NCBI GenBank assembly: GCA_003509845.1
Contig: DOMR01000275.1
Coordinates: forward strand, 10,473-66,060
Direction: 5' to 3'
Length of the DNA: 55,588 bases
Origin: Chitinophagaceae bacterium
GTDB taxonomy: Bacteria > Bacteroidota > Bacteroidia > Chitinophagales > Chitinophagaceae
The notes beneath the pieces were generated by a model. It ran no database searches and was not told the DNA's origin. It worked only from the letters and a program-made list of their open reading frames with translations. The position numbers and the translations under genes were made by a program. This document shows positions 28,079 to 36,713 of this stretch, piece after piece. How positions within the stretch are numbered: the first letter of the stretch is position 1; each line of letters starts with the position of its first letter.

Positions 28079-29497
28079 ATGAAAAAGAAAGTCATTTCGA
28101 TATTTTTATCTGTATTTATTTTTTTTACAACGCAGGCCCAAAACTTATTGAAAAGTCCAAATATTGTTATTTTCTATATGGACGATATGGGTTATGCAGA
28201 CATGACGATTACCGGTGCCATTGGTTACAGAACACCGAATTTAGATCGTTTAGCGCATGACGGAGCGCTTTTTACACAATACTATAGCCCTGCTCCAGTC
28301 TGTTCTGCATCTCGAGCTGGATTATTAACAGGGTGTTATCCTGCAAGAGTTGGAATTACAGGTGTTCTTTTTCCAAATAGTAAAAAAGGGTTAAACCCAG
28401 CGGAAGAAATAATTCCCGAATTGCTAAAGAAAAAAAAATACACTTCCTGTGCAATTGGAAAATGGCACTTAGGCGATAATGATAAATTCATGCCAATGCA
28501 GCAAGGGTTTGACGAATATTATGGACTGCCTTATTCAAATGATATGTGGCCATTCGGAAATGCGAAGCGAGGAGAAAAAACACCTTCAGTTACACAAACA
28601 GATCCACCATTATGGTTATATGAAGGAAATAAAAAAGTGCAAGAAATAAAGACAGCGGATGACATGGATATGCTGACTTCTCAATATACGCAAAGGGCAG
28701 TTTCATTTATTAAACAAAATAAGAATAACCCTTTTTTCTTATACATTGCCCATACAATGCCTCATATTCCTCTTGCAGTATCCGCTAAGTTTAAAGGAAA
28801 GAGCGAGCTAGGTGAGTATGGAGATATTATGATGGAGATTGATTGGAGCGTTGGAGAAATTGTAAAAACACTAAAAGCAATTGGAGCTACTAATAATACA
28901 TTAATCATATTTACATCTGATAATGGACCTTGGATTAGTTATGGTGATCATGCTGGGGCATCAGGCGCTTTTAGAGAAGGAAAATTTACTGTATTTGAGG
29001 GTGGGCAAAAAGTGCCTTGCATTATGAAATGGCCTGATGTTATCCCAAAAGGCACGATTTGTAATAGGTTAGCTTCATCAGTTGATATTCTTCCAACATT
29101 AGTTGACATAGCTAGTGCTAACTTACCAGTAAATAAAATAGATGGAGTGAGTCTCTTACCAATTTTAAAAGGAGATGTTTTATCAGAACCAAGAAAATTA
29201 TTTTTATACAATGAGCTAAAAGCTATTCGAGATAATCGTTTTAAATTAGTGATGCCTCAAAAATATACTTCAAATATGGGTACCTTACCCAATGATGGAG
29301 GAAAAGATGCTAAAACTTTTAAGGGTGAAACTGATTTTGCGCTTTATGATTTGAGGCGCGACGCAGGAGAACGTTATAATGTATTTGAAAAATATCCAGC
29401 AGTAGTTGAAAGATTACAAAAAGCAATGAATCAATACAAAACTGAGTTAGGTGAAAATGGATATGGTCTAAGAGTTGTTGGGCAAATAATAAAATAA
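28079..29497 (+). CDS. Secreted sulfatase (S1_14/S1_16-like, CSASR)
   Basis: 472 residues from the ATG at 28079, which leads into a signal peptide (KKKVISIFLSVFIFF...TQAQ); an in-frame TTG at 28058 would overlap the symporter gene and is less likely. The formylglycine motif is C75-S-A-S-R in APVCSASRAGLLTGCYPARVG. Metal Asp residues are in FYMDDMGYAD and TSDNGPW; GKWHLGDN supplies the Lys-His pair. The pattern resembles S1_14/S1_16 subfamilies (arylsulfatase A-like), but this is a recollection of motif context, not a search result. It is co-transcribed with the symporter and ends 46 bp from the convergent lactonase gene. Confidence 0.93.
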   Translation: MKKKVISIFLSVFIFFTTQAQNLLKSPNIVIFYMDDMGYADMTITGAIGYRTPNLDRLAHDGALFTQYYSPAPVCSASRAGLLTGCYPARVGITGVLFPNSKKGLNPAEEIIPELLKKKKYTSCAIGKWHLGDNDKFMPMQQGFDEYYGLPYSNDMWPFGNAKRGEKTPSVTQTDPPLWLYEGNKKVQEIKTADDMDMLTSQYTQRAVSFIKQNKNNPFFLYIAHTMPHIPLAVSAKFKGKSELGEYGDIMMEIDWSVGEIVKTLKAIGATNNTLIIFTSDNGPWISYGDHAGASGAFREGKFTVFEGGQKVPCIMKWPDVIPKGTICNRLASSVDILPTLVDIASANLPVNKIDGVSLLPILKGDVLSEPRKLFLYNELKAIRDNRFKLVMPQKYTSNMGTLPNDGGKDAKTFKGETDFALYDLRRDAGERYNVFEKYPAVVERLQKAMNQYKTELGENGYGLRVVGQIIK

Positions 29498-29543
29498 AAA
29501 AATAATACCACTACTCTCGTTTTTCTTGCTAAGTATTTTTTAT

Positions 29544-30380
29544 TTAGGGTTGTCCTAGATACACACGTTCCGCTGTTCCACCCAGAATCGCCGCTTGCTC
29601 TGAAGCCGTTAGTGATGTAATAAAAGATAAAACTGTTTCAATCCATTTTGTATAAGTACTCTGAAGTAAACAAACCGGCCAGTCGGAGCCAAACATAATT
29701 CTTTCAGGTCCAAATGCTTCCAACACAACATCAAAATAGGGTTTCAGCATTGCTTCATTCCAAGTGCCACCCTGCACTTCTGTAACCATACCCGACAACT
29801 TACAAGTAACCTGCTCCCTTTCTGCCAGCCGCTTAATATTTACTGCCCATGTATGATCAAATTCATCTTGTGTGATACGAGGTTTTGCAATATGGTCAAT
29901 CACCATTGATAGTCCCGGATGTTGATCTACAAATTGAATAGTCTGTGGCAAGTGTCGCTCAAAAATCAACAAGTCATAACACAAGGAATATTTGCTAAAT
30001 GCCTGAATACCTTTATTAAAGTCAGCGCGAAGTATAAATTGCTCGTCGGGTTCATCATGAATAACATGACGAAATCCAACCAGATTTTCCCGCCCTGCAT
30101 ATTGTTCCAAATAACCCTCCACCTTTGCATCACAAAAAGGAATCCATCCCACGACTCCTTTTATAAAAGAATTATCCTTGGCCAGTTGTAATAAAAAGTC
30201 TGTTTCGGCCAATACTTGTCTGGCCTGAACAGCGATGCATCCATCCAATTTTGTTGTTGCTAACAAAGTCTGAAAATGCTCCGGCAGAAAATCTTTTTTA
30301 ATAATGGCATGCTGATCACTCATCCATCCATAATCCGATTCGTTGTATTGCCAAAAGTGTTGGTGGCTATCTAATTTCAT
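29544..30380 (-). CDS. Amidohydrolase-family L-fuconolactonase-type lactonase
   Basis: 278 residues from the ATG at 30380 (an in-frame TTG at 30395 would overlap the upstream gene). No signal peptide, so cytoplasmic. The start KLDSHQHFWQY is the metal-binding His-x-His of COG3618 amidohydrolases; GFRHVIHDEPDE, MVIDHIAKP and IMFGSDWPV are the other conserved active-site blocks. Family members open L-fucono-1,5-lactone or L-rhamnono-lactone to the aldonate. It is 2 bp downstream of the aldo-keto reductase gene, so the two probably perform consecutive steps: sugar to lactone, lactone to acid. Confidence 0.92.
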   Translation of the reverse strand: MKLDSHQHFWQYNESDYGWMSDQHAIIKKDFLPEHFQTLLATTKLDGCIAVQARQVLAETDFLLQLAKDNSFIKGVVGWIPFCDAKVEGYLEQYAGRENLVGFRHVIHDEPDEQFILRADFNKGIQAFSKYSLCYDLLIFERHLPQTIQFVDQHPGLSMVIDHIAKPRITQDEFDHTWAVNIKRLAEREQVTCKLSGMVTEVQGGTWNEAMLKPYFDVVLEAFGPERIMFGSDWPVCLLQSTYTKWIETVLSFITSLTASEQAAILGGTAERVYLGQP

Positions 30381-30382
30381 AT

Positions 30383-31321
30383 TTAATATTTCCAATTTTG
30401 ATTTGAAACAGGTAATAATATATCACGGACTTCTTTCAATAATTCATCATCGATTGGCTCATTACTCCATGCCACATTCCTACGAACGGAATCGGGGTTG
30501 GCACTACTAAACATCGTAGTCACTATAGCTGGGTTTTGGGATGAAAACTGCATCGCAAGCTTAGCAATATCGGACCCCTTTTTTTTGCAATGTTCAGCTG
30601 CTTGTGTAAATATTTTTCTTTGCTCTAGCGAAACCGGATGCCAATCTGGAGCACCCCGGTTGGTTAGTAAGCCTGAAGCAAATGGAGAAGCGTTGATAAG
30701 ACCAATATTTTTTTCTTTGGCTCTAGGAAGTAATGAAAGTAAGCGTGTATCATTAAGGCAATAAATATTATGGGTGAGTCCCACATCAATGATGCCTTCA
30801 TCTATTACCCGCTCCCAAAGATCCACCGGATAAATCCCCATGCCTACTGCGCCAATACGACCCTCCGCTTTGAGCGTCAGTAAAGTTTGAATGCCCTCTA
30901 ATAGCGCCCATTCGGTATGTTCGCGGTTATTATATTCAATGTCATGCAAATGGAGAATATCAAAATAATCAACTCCAATACGAGCTGCGCTTTCGTCAAC
31001 AGAACGCATAATTGCATCATAACTATAGTTAAATGTATCAACACCATATCCGCCAGGCGCAGTATTTTTTCCCACTTTCGTTGAAAGGAAAAAACTGTTT
31101 CGTGGAATATCACGAAGCGCTTTCCCTAATACTATTTCAGATTTTGTGGCTCCATAAGCAGGCGCAACATCGAAGTAATTGATGCCGAGTTGTAGCGCAG
31201 TATGAACTGCCTCTATCGCTTGCTGCTCATTTATTTCATGAAATACCCCACCAAGCGAAGAAGCACCAAAACTTATATTGGAGACCTCCAAACCTGTATT
31301 GCCTAATTGATTGTAAATCAT
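30383..31321 (-). CDS. Aldo-keto reductase, L-fucose / L-galactose dehydrogenase type
   Basis: 312 residues, cytoplasmic. The AKR catalytic tetrad is visible as Asp51, Tyr56, Lys82 and His126 (NYFDVAPAYG, STKVGK, ILHLHD). The text resembles plant L-galactose dehydrogenase along its length (LGNTGLEVSNISFGASSLGG, NDTRLLSLLPRAKEK, INASPFASGLLTNRGAPDWH, HCKKKG), and bacterial L-fucose or D-threo-aldose 1-dehydrogenases share this type. It would oxidise L-fucose or L-galactose at C1 to the lactone with NAD(P). The start overlaps the upstream dehydrogenase stop by 4 bp (ATGA), and the lactonase gene follows. Confidence 0.9.
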   Translation of the reverse strand: MIYNQLGNTGLEVSNISFGASSLGGVFHEINEQQAIEAVHTALQLGINYFDVAPAYGATKSEIVLGKALRDIPRNSFFLSTKVGKNTAPGGYGVDTFNYSYDAIMRSVDESAARIGVDYFDILHLHDIEYNNREHTEWALLEGIQTLLTLKAEGRIGAVGMGIYPVDLWERVIDEGIIDVGLTHNIYCLNDTRLLSLLPRAKEKNIGLINASPFASGLLTNRGAPDWHPVSLEQRKIFTQAAEHCKKKGSDIAKLAMQFSSQNPAIVTTMFSSANPDSVRRNVAWSNEPIDDELLKEVRDILLPVSNQNWKY

Positions 31322-32337
31322 AATTCAATTTGAACTTTCATAACACCATTTTTATTAAGTGCGTGTTGCATAGCCTGGGGAATATCATCAAAATTGAAGG
31401 TATCGGTAACAAGACCATCTAGGTTAATAATACCGGCTGCCACCAAATTCATTGCATCCTCAAATACATTTGCAAAACGAAAAGAACCATATAACTTTAA
31501 TTCCTTATTCATGATCAAATTTCCTGGAATAGAAAAACTTTCTGGTAAAGTGCCAACTAAAACAACAGAACCACCTCTTCGTGTAACTTGTATTCCATTC
31601 GCCAAAGCAGATGGCGCACCAGAAGCCTCAAACACAATATCAAAGCCGTCATAATACTTCCATGCGTTTTCTTCGAGCGGGTTCACCACTTTATTTGCGC
31701 CACTTTTAAGAGAGAATGCACGGGCAAACTCGCTCACATCACTCACTGTTACATCATGTGCTCCAAATGCACGCACTACGCGCAAAATTAGTTGGCCAAT
31801 GGGTCCTCCACCAGTAATAAGAATAGAAGTTCCAGCAATCCGATCTACCTGCTTTACTGCATGCATGGCTACACTTAATGGTTCAAGTAAAGAGGCTTGC
31901 GCCATACTAATACCAACTGGAAGTACATAACAATTTGTTGCAGGTACCACGAGGTACTGCCCCATAGCACCATCCATATGCGGATCGCAACTAGCTGATC
32001 CAAAATATCGCATCGACAGACAAAGATTATAATGCCCACTTTTACAGTGTTTACAACTTCCACAAGGCATTGAGGGATCTACTGCCACTTCATCCCCCAC
32101 TTTTAGTCCTATAACATTAGCGCCAATACTATCTACTACTCCTGCAAACTCGTGACCAAGAGCGAATGGTCGTTTGGGTATAAAATTACCGCAATAACCA
32201 TGTTGAAAATAATGTACATCCGAACCACAAATACCTGTAAATTTTGGTTTTATAAGTACCTGGTCATCCCCAGGTATGGGAACGGATTTCTCCGACAACC
32301 TAATATCTTTTGCACCATACAGTAAATAGGTTTTCAT
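31318..32337 (-). CDS. Zinc-dependent medium-chain dehydrogenase (sorbitol / L-idonate 5-dehydrogenase type)
   Basis: 339 residues, cytoplasmic. Catalytic zinc ligands lie in GICGSDVH and ALGHEFAG; the structural zinc site is CGSCKHCKSGHYNLC; the NAD(P)-binding Rossmann motif is TGGGPIGQ. The family oxidises secondary alcohols of polyols and sugar acids. Coupled by a 4-bp overlap to the L-sugar dehydrogenase gene, it may act on a later intermediate such as a keto-deoxy-aldonate or on L-galactonate, but this is inference. The dehydratase and aldolase needed to finish such a pathway are not in the window. Confidence 0.9.
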   Translation of the reverse strand: MKTYLLYGAKDIRLSEKSVPIPGDDQVLIKPKFTGICGSDVHYFQHGYCGNFIPKRPFALGHEFAGVVDSIGANVIGLKVGDEVAVDPSMPCGSCKHCKSGHYNLCLSMRYFGSASCDPHMDGAMGQYLVVPATNCYVLPVGISMAQASLLEPLSVAMHAVKQVDRIAGTSILITGGGPIGQLILRVVRAFGAHDVTVSDVSEFARAFSLKSGANKVVNPLEENAWKYYDGFDIVFEASGAPSALANGIQVTRRGGSVVLVGTLPESFSIPGNLIMNKELKLYGSFRFANVFEDAMNLVAAGIINLDGLVTDTFNFDDIPQAMQHALNKNGVMKVQIEL

Positions 32338-32384
32338 AAATTATTAAATTTTGCAAGCATGATAAATTATTTTTTTCAATGTAA

Positions 32385-33851
32385 TCATTGTACTTTTCTA
32401 GGTGTTTGCTGAGTTAGATTATCACCAGAATAAGGAATAGCACCAGAAGCATCTGTTTGGAAACCCCATTTTGAAATATAGAAAGAGCCAGGTTGAAAAG
32501 AGTCTCCATTTTTATTTAATATTTTATATAATTCACTATCCAGTTGTTTACTCAGTTTGTCAAAGGATTTATTGGTGAGAAGGTTATTCATCTGAAATGG
32601 ATCTTTGAGGTCATCAAACAAAAACCAAGGTCCTTGAATAGACCTGATATAGGTATATTGTTTTGTTTTAATTGCCCGATAAGCTAAGGGAAAATTAGTC
32701 TTAGTAAAGGGCGAAATATTCATATACACAACTGAACGATTTAAATCTTCTTTATTCTTGATAATGAGTGGAGATAAGTCATCCCCTTCGCAAGTTTTTG
32801 GCACTTTTAATTTAGCAAGACCAAGTAATGTAGGAAAGATATCAATCGTATTAATTGGCATTTGAACCATCCTGCCAGTATTTCCCGTAACTGCTGGATA
32901 TCTTAATAAAAAAGGAACATTCGCAGACTCACCAAAGGGAACTTGCTTTGTTTTAGGTCGTACCCCCTGAGCGCCCATCATTTCTCCATGATCAGATGTG
33001 AAAATAAAAATCGTATTATCGCGAATTCCTTCATCATCAATTGTAGCAAGAATATCCCCAATGCTTTTATCAAGTGCGGAGCAATGTGCATAATACCCTT
33101 TGGCTTCCTTTTTTGAATTTTCTAGTAAAGATGCAGGAACATTGGGTGGAAGTTTTATATTATTTTGATCATAGATATCCAAGAATTCTTTTGGTGCGGT
33201 TTCGTGCGGAAAATGGGGCGTTCCAAAAGCTACAAACAAAATAAAAGGCTTTTCATTTTTTGACTGATTGCGAATGTATTGTTGCGCATCTTTTGTTTGT
33301 TCAAAAACATCATACCCATCCCAAAACATTTTTTCATCATTGTTTCCCGTATAGTAGTGAGAGTGATTGTAATCATGATCGCATTCTGCCGCTTTCCAAT
33401 AATCAAACCCTTGTCTTTTTTCAGCAGGAATAAAAGAGGTACGTCCATTGCCGTCTAAATGCCATTTTCCAATATAACCGGTATTATATCCAGCTTTACC
33501 AAAAACCTCTGCAATACAAATTTCTTCATCAGGAAGATGTACATCATTAAAAAACATCCCAGTTGTGGTAGGATACCTACCAGTCATCAATGCTGCACGA
33601 TACGGGGTGCAAACAGGCGTTATAGAAACAGCATTTTTAAAATTTAAACTTCCTTTTGCTAAAGCATCAATATTAGGTGTTTTAACATTAGGATCTCCGG
33701 AATAGCCGGTTGCTGAGGCTCTCCATTGATCGGTTAATATATAAATAATATTTGGTTTTTGCCTCGATGGTATCTGGGCAAAAGTTGTTTGTAGTGTACT
33801 TAAAATTATCCACAAAACTTGAAAGGCAAAAATTGATTTTGATCTGTTCAT
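32385..33851 (-). CDS. Secreted sulfatase (CTPYR type)
   Basis: 488 residues with a signal peptide (about 1-26, ending TTFAQ). The formylglycine motif is C81-T-P-Y-R in ITPVCTPYRAALMTGRYPT. The metal site has a single leading Asp in YILTDQWRA, then FTSDHGEMMG late in the protein; GKWHLDGNGR carries the Lys-His. The T-D-Q start and D-H-G-E-M-M-G block fit the sulfatase groups with choline- or glucosamine-type members, but the subfamily is not certain. It sits 35 bp after the AraC gene and 47 bp before the dehydrogenase gene. Confidence 0.93.
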   Translation of the reverse strand: MNRSKSIFAFQVLWIILSTLQTTFAQIPSRQKPNIIYILTDQWRASATGYSGDPNVKTPNIDALAKGSLNFKNAVSITPVCTPYRAALMTGRYPTTTGMFFNDVHLPDEEICIAEVFGKAGYNTGYIGKWHLDGNGRTSFIPAEKRQGFDYWKAAECDHDYNHSHYYTGNNDEKMFWDGYDVFEQTKDAQQYIRNQSKNEKPFILFVAFGTPHFPHETAPKEFLDIYDQNNIKLPPNVPASLLENSKKEAKGYYAHCSALDKSIGDILATIDDEGIRDNTIFIFTSDHGEMMGAQGVRPKTKQVPFGESANVPFLLRYPAVTGNTGRMVQMPINTIDIFPTLLGLAKLKVPKTCEGDDLSPLIIKNKEDLNRSVVYMNISPFTKTNFPLAYRAIKTKQYTYIRSIQGPWFLFDDLKDPFQMNNLLTNKSFDKLSKQLDSELYKILNKNGDSFQPGSFYISKWGFQTDASGAIPYSGDNLTQQTPRKVQ

Positions 33852-33886
33852 AATATTCTAATTTTGATAATTGCTATTTAATAAAT

Positions 33887-34774
33887 TTATGCATCCGAAT
33901 TAACTAAACCAAGGTATTTACTCCTGTAATCAGTTGGAGATATTCCTTTTATTGACTTAAAGACCCTGTTGAAATGAGTTATCGTATTAAATCCACATTT
34001 AAATCCGACATCCGAAATAAAATCAAAATCATTACTAGTTAGCCTGTGACATGCTTCATGGATTCTTACTTCATTGAGGAAGGCTATAAAAGTTTTTGAA
34101 GTTCTTTTTTTAAAGTAACTGCAAAATGCCTGGGGTGTCATATTGGCTTCTTTGGCTATTTGTTCCAAAGTCAATTGATTGTGATAATTCATCATAATAT
34201 AATGATAAATATTACTGATTCGAATTCCATCAAACTCATTCACTTTAGCAATTGTATCACTATTTGAAAACTTCTTAATATCATTTAAATTCGACATTTT
34301 ATGTAAAAGCTCAATAAAGCTTAACATTTTTAAGGTATCAGATTGCTGGAAAATATGATTGAATAGTAAAGAAACTTCTTTGACATGATTATCAGGAATG
34401 GCGAAACCAGCGTTAAATTTTAAAAGCAATTGTTTTACCGTTTTAAATTCAGCTAGTTCAAATAAATATTTTAATTTCCCATTAGGATCAAAAAATATAC
34501 TACGTGCTATAATTTTTTGGTTACTATCCGGACTGAAATAGGCAGGGGCACTTTTAAATACATGAGGCTGATTGGCGCCTATACAAAAAATTTGATTAGA
34601 ATAGAAAGTAAAAGTTTCATGATTGATAACCAATGTGCCTTCCCCTTTCTGGATCCAGGTAAGCTGAATTTGTTCATGCCTATGAAGCTTGGGATAAAAA
34701 TATTTGTTTTGTTCTTCCTTTAAAGTGATGTTGCAGTCACCCGGTACAGGAATCGTAAATTGTATTATATTCAT
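33887..34774 (-). CDS. AraC-family transcriptional regulator with cupin sensor domain
   Basis: 295 residues from the ATG at 34774 (an in-frame TTG at 34870 would overlap the GH63-like gene). The N-terminal half is a cupin-like sensor (KLHRHEQIQLTWIQKGEG, FCIGANQPHVFKS). The C-terminal ~100 residues hold two helix-turn-helix motifs: LTLEQIAKEANMTPQAFCSY and ISDVGFKCGFNTITHFNRVF followed by KGISPTDYR, the AraC signature. It is the only classical DNA-binding regulator in the window apart from the ECF sigma. Its likely targets are the 21-bp-spaced TTGATTAA pairs at 16704-16732 and 26221-26249. It is encoded inside the catabolic operon, which would give positive feedback if it activates its own operon. 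Confidence 0.94.
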   Translation of the reverse strand: MNIIQFTIPVPGDCNITLKEEQNKYFYPKLHRHEQIQLTWIQKGEGTLVINHETFTFYSNQIFCIGANQPHVFKSAPAYFSPDSNQKIIARSIFFDPNGKLKYLFELAEFKTVKQLLLKFNAGFAIPDNHVKEVSLLFNHIFQQSDTLKMLSFIELLHKMSNLNDIKKFSNSDTIAKVNEFDGIRISNIYHYIMMNYHNQLTLEQIAKEANMTPQAFCSYFKKRTSKTFIAFLNEVRIHEACHRLTSNDFDFISDVGFKCGFNTITHFNRVFKSIKGISPTDYRSKYLGLVNSDA

Positions 34775-34791
34775 TATTCGGTTTGTATTTT

Positions 34792-36708
34792 TTAAAAAAT
34801 CACAGGCGCTTGTGGCGTTGGTACATAACCCTTTTCCATGATATCCATAAAACCTAATAATGCTCCCCAATGATAAAATGCATCACTCCAGGTATTGGCT
34901 TCGCCTCCATTTCCAGTTTCAGCATGATAATTTTCACACACATGACGCTCACTTATCCATGTTTTTAAAAGCAATGATTTTGATTTTTCAACCATGTCTT
35001 TTTTGGCATCTGGCAAATTGTAGTTGCGCATACCTAAATATACCAAAAAATTTAATGGCGCCCAGATTCTACCTCTCCAATAATGATTGTCATTAAATGC
35101 TGTGTCATTACGTGCAACGGAAGGCATGATAAATTCTCCCCAAAATTCCTTTTCATTATAAAAATGTTCCTTCATCATCCTTGAGGCTTGATTTAAACTT
35201 GGGACTTTTGCTAATAATGGATAAAATAATGTTGGCGTTAAACGATAACTCAACTTTCCAGTGACCAGATCTTTATTTAAGTATAGCCCAAACTTATCAT
35301 CCCAAAGTGTTTCCAATTTTTTGGAATATTTTTCTGCTCTTGCAGTCAATTCTTTTGCATCATTCGTGTAACCCAAAATATCAGCAATCTCAGAAAGACT
35401 ATGGCAATCGGCAATATAAAGGCTCATTAATCCTACATCAGCCATTAGCATACGGTGATTCAATGAGTCAAAAGTTGCATCGTCCCACATGGGAGAATTA
35501 TCCATTCCGGATTCCCATTTCGCGGCTTTCATTTTTCCAGATAGCGTTGCAGAACGAGATTTACTATTTCCATAATCATAAGGATCTGTACCATGAACCA
35601 AATATCCATCCACATCTCTGTTCGCTGCACGCCATCGGTTCCAGCTCAGTAATTCATTGTAAACTTCTTTTAAAAACCACTTCTCTTGATATTTTCTATA
35701 AATTTCTCTTACAACAATGGATCCTACCTGAGGCTCTGAACGGTCTTCACTTTTATGCCCATACTGTGAGTTGTTAGGAATAAATCCTTTCGCTGTAATT
35801 TCCTTTGTAATTGCAATCGCATTAGCATAAGCCAGCTGCTTATTATTGAGCGATAACATATAGGCTGCAAAATAAGTATCCCAGCCAAATAGTACCCAGT
35901 CAGGGGAAAAAGTACGGCTTACTGGATTAATAATTCTATTATTATTCGGATCATAAATGGTGGTCCATGCAAGGACTGTTTGCATTGCATTATATACCTC
36001 GGAAGATTTTTCAAACTTTAGCCTTTCTGTTTCGAATTTTAGTTTCGCCGTTTTAATGGTGCTCTCAACATATTGTACCGATTTTGAGTTCCCTGAGGTT
36101 ACCGATATATTTTTTTCTAAGCTAGTATGGATCGCATTCGAAAATATTGTTTTGTTATTTCCATTGACATACACTTTAATATTTTTTGTCGGAGTATTTC
36201 CAACAATCATTTGTGGATCAATTTTTATCTCCCCTTTTCTGTTCCACAACATCCGAGGCGTGATGATTAATGAATCCCCTTGCGCTACGTTTAATGGACT
36301 TACTAGTAAGTATAGCTCATTATTAACAGACGTGCTTTGCACCCGGAGTTTGATATTATGCCACTCAAATTCAAGTTCTGTATAGGATCCATCGTAAGCA
36401 TGTGGCCCAGGAATTACGCGCTCTTTGCTTCCATAATGATCCCGACCAATTAAAGTCTCTTCAAGAATATTGCCCGAATGATCTTTTATTGCAAGATTGA
36501 TGGAAAAGCTTTCAGGCAATAATACCTGCGACATCACACTACGTGTATTCCAAGTATTCCAACCCTGAATAAGTTTCTTACTCATTGCCTTTGCCTCCTT
36601 CGTGCTAGTTTCCTTTTGGGATAATTGATTTTGCGCATTAACTAAATCACACAGGATGAAAAATAGTATGAATAGTAAGAAGGATGTTTTATACCTCATT
36701 TTATTCAT
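34792..36708 (-). CDS. GH63-like secreted (alpha/alpha)6 glycosidase
   Basis: 638 residues with a signal peptide (about 1-25, ending LVNAQ). The C-terminal barrel (from about 240) matches the GH63/mannosylglycerate-hydrolase type: WVLFGWDTYFAAYMLS has the general-acid Asp region, KWESGMDNSPMWDD is the middle signature, NDNHYWRGRIWAPLNFLVYLG and CENYHAETGNGGEANTWSD hold the second catalytic acid. The N-terminal beta domain (about 50-230) is less recognisable. The known GH63 activities are alpha-glucosidase-like; activity on an alpha-linked L-sugar or uronic acid cannot be excluded. It is 5 bp after the propeller-cupredoxin gene and 17 bp before the AraC gene. Confidence 0.85.
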   Translation of the reverse strand: MNKMRYKTSFLLFILFFILCDLVNAQNQLSQKETSTKEAKAMSKKLIQGWNTWNTRSVMSQVLLPESFSINLAIKDHSGNILEETLIGRDHYGSKERVIPGPHAYDGSYTELEFEWHNIKLRVQSTSVNNELYLLVSPLNVAQGDSLIITPRMLWNRKGEIKIDPQMIVGNTPTKNIKVYVNGNNKTIFSNAIHTSLEKNISVTSGNSKSVQYVESTIKTAKLKFETERLKFEKSSEVYNAMQTVLAWTTIYDPNNNRIINPVSRTFSPDWVLFGWDTYFAAYMLSLNNKQLAYANAIAITKEITAKGFIPNNSQYGHKSEDRSEPQVGSIVVREIYRKYQEKWFLKEVYNELLSWNRWRAANRDVDGYLVHGTDPYDYGNSKSRSATLSGKMKAAKWESGMDNSPMWDDATFDSLNHRMLMADVGLMSLYIADCHSLSEIADILGYTNDAKELTARAEKYSKKLETLWDDKFGLYLNKDLVTGKLSYRLTPTLFYPLLAKVPSLNQASRMMKEHFYNEKEFWGEFIMPSVARNDTAFNDNHYWRGRIWAPLNFLVYLGMRNYNLPDAKKDMVEKSKSLLLKTWISERHVCENYHAETGNGGEANTWSDAFYHWGALLGFMDIMEKGYVPTPQAPVIF

Positions 36709-36713
36709 TTTTT

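Noticed and set aside
28058..28079. A sulfatase start overlapping the symporter gene
   Set aside because: That start is TTG and puts seven unneeded residues before a good signal peptide; the ATG at 28079 is preferred.
29498..29543. A bidirectional terminator between the convergent sulfatase and lactonase genes
   Set aside because: The 46-bp gap is T-rich but no stem of useful length could be found.
33887..34870. A longer AraC protein beginning at 34870
   Set aside because: The upstream start is TTG, lies inside the GH63-like gene, and its first 32 residues do not resemble a cupin domain; the ATG at 34774 fits.
35307..36385. Plus-strand open frames of 142-156 codons within the GH63-like gene
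   Set aside because: They have no domain-like sequence and lie wholly opposite a clear glycosidase; they are antisense shadows.
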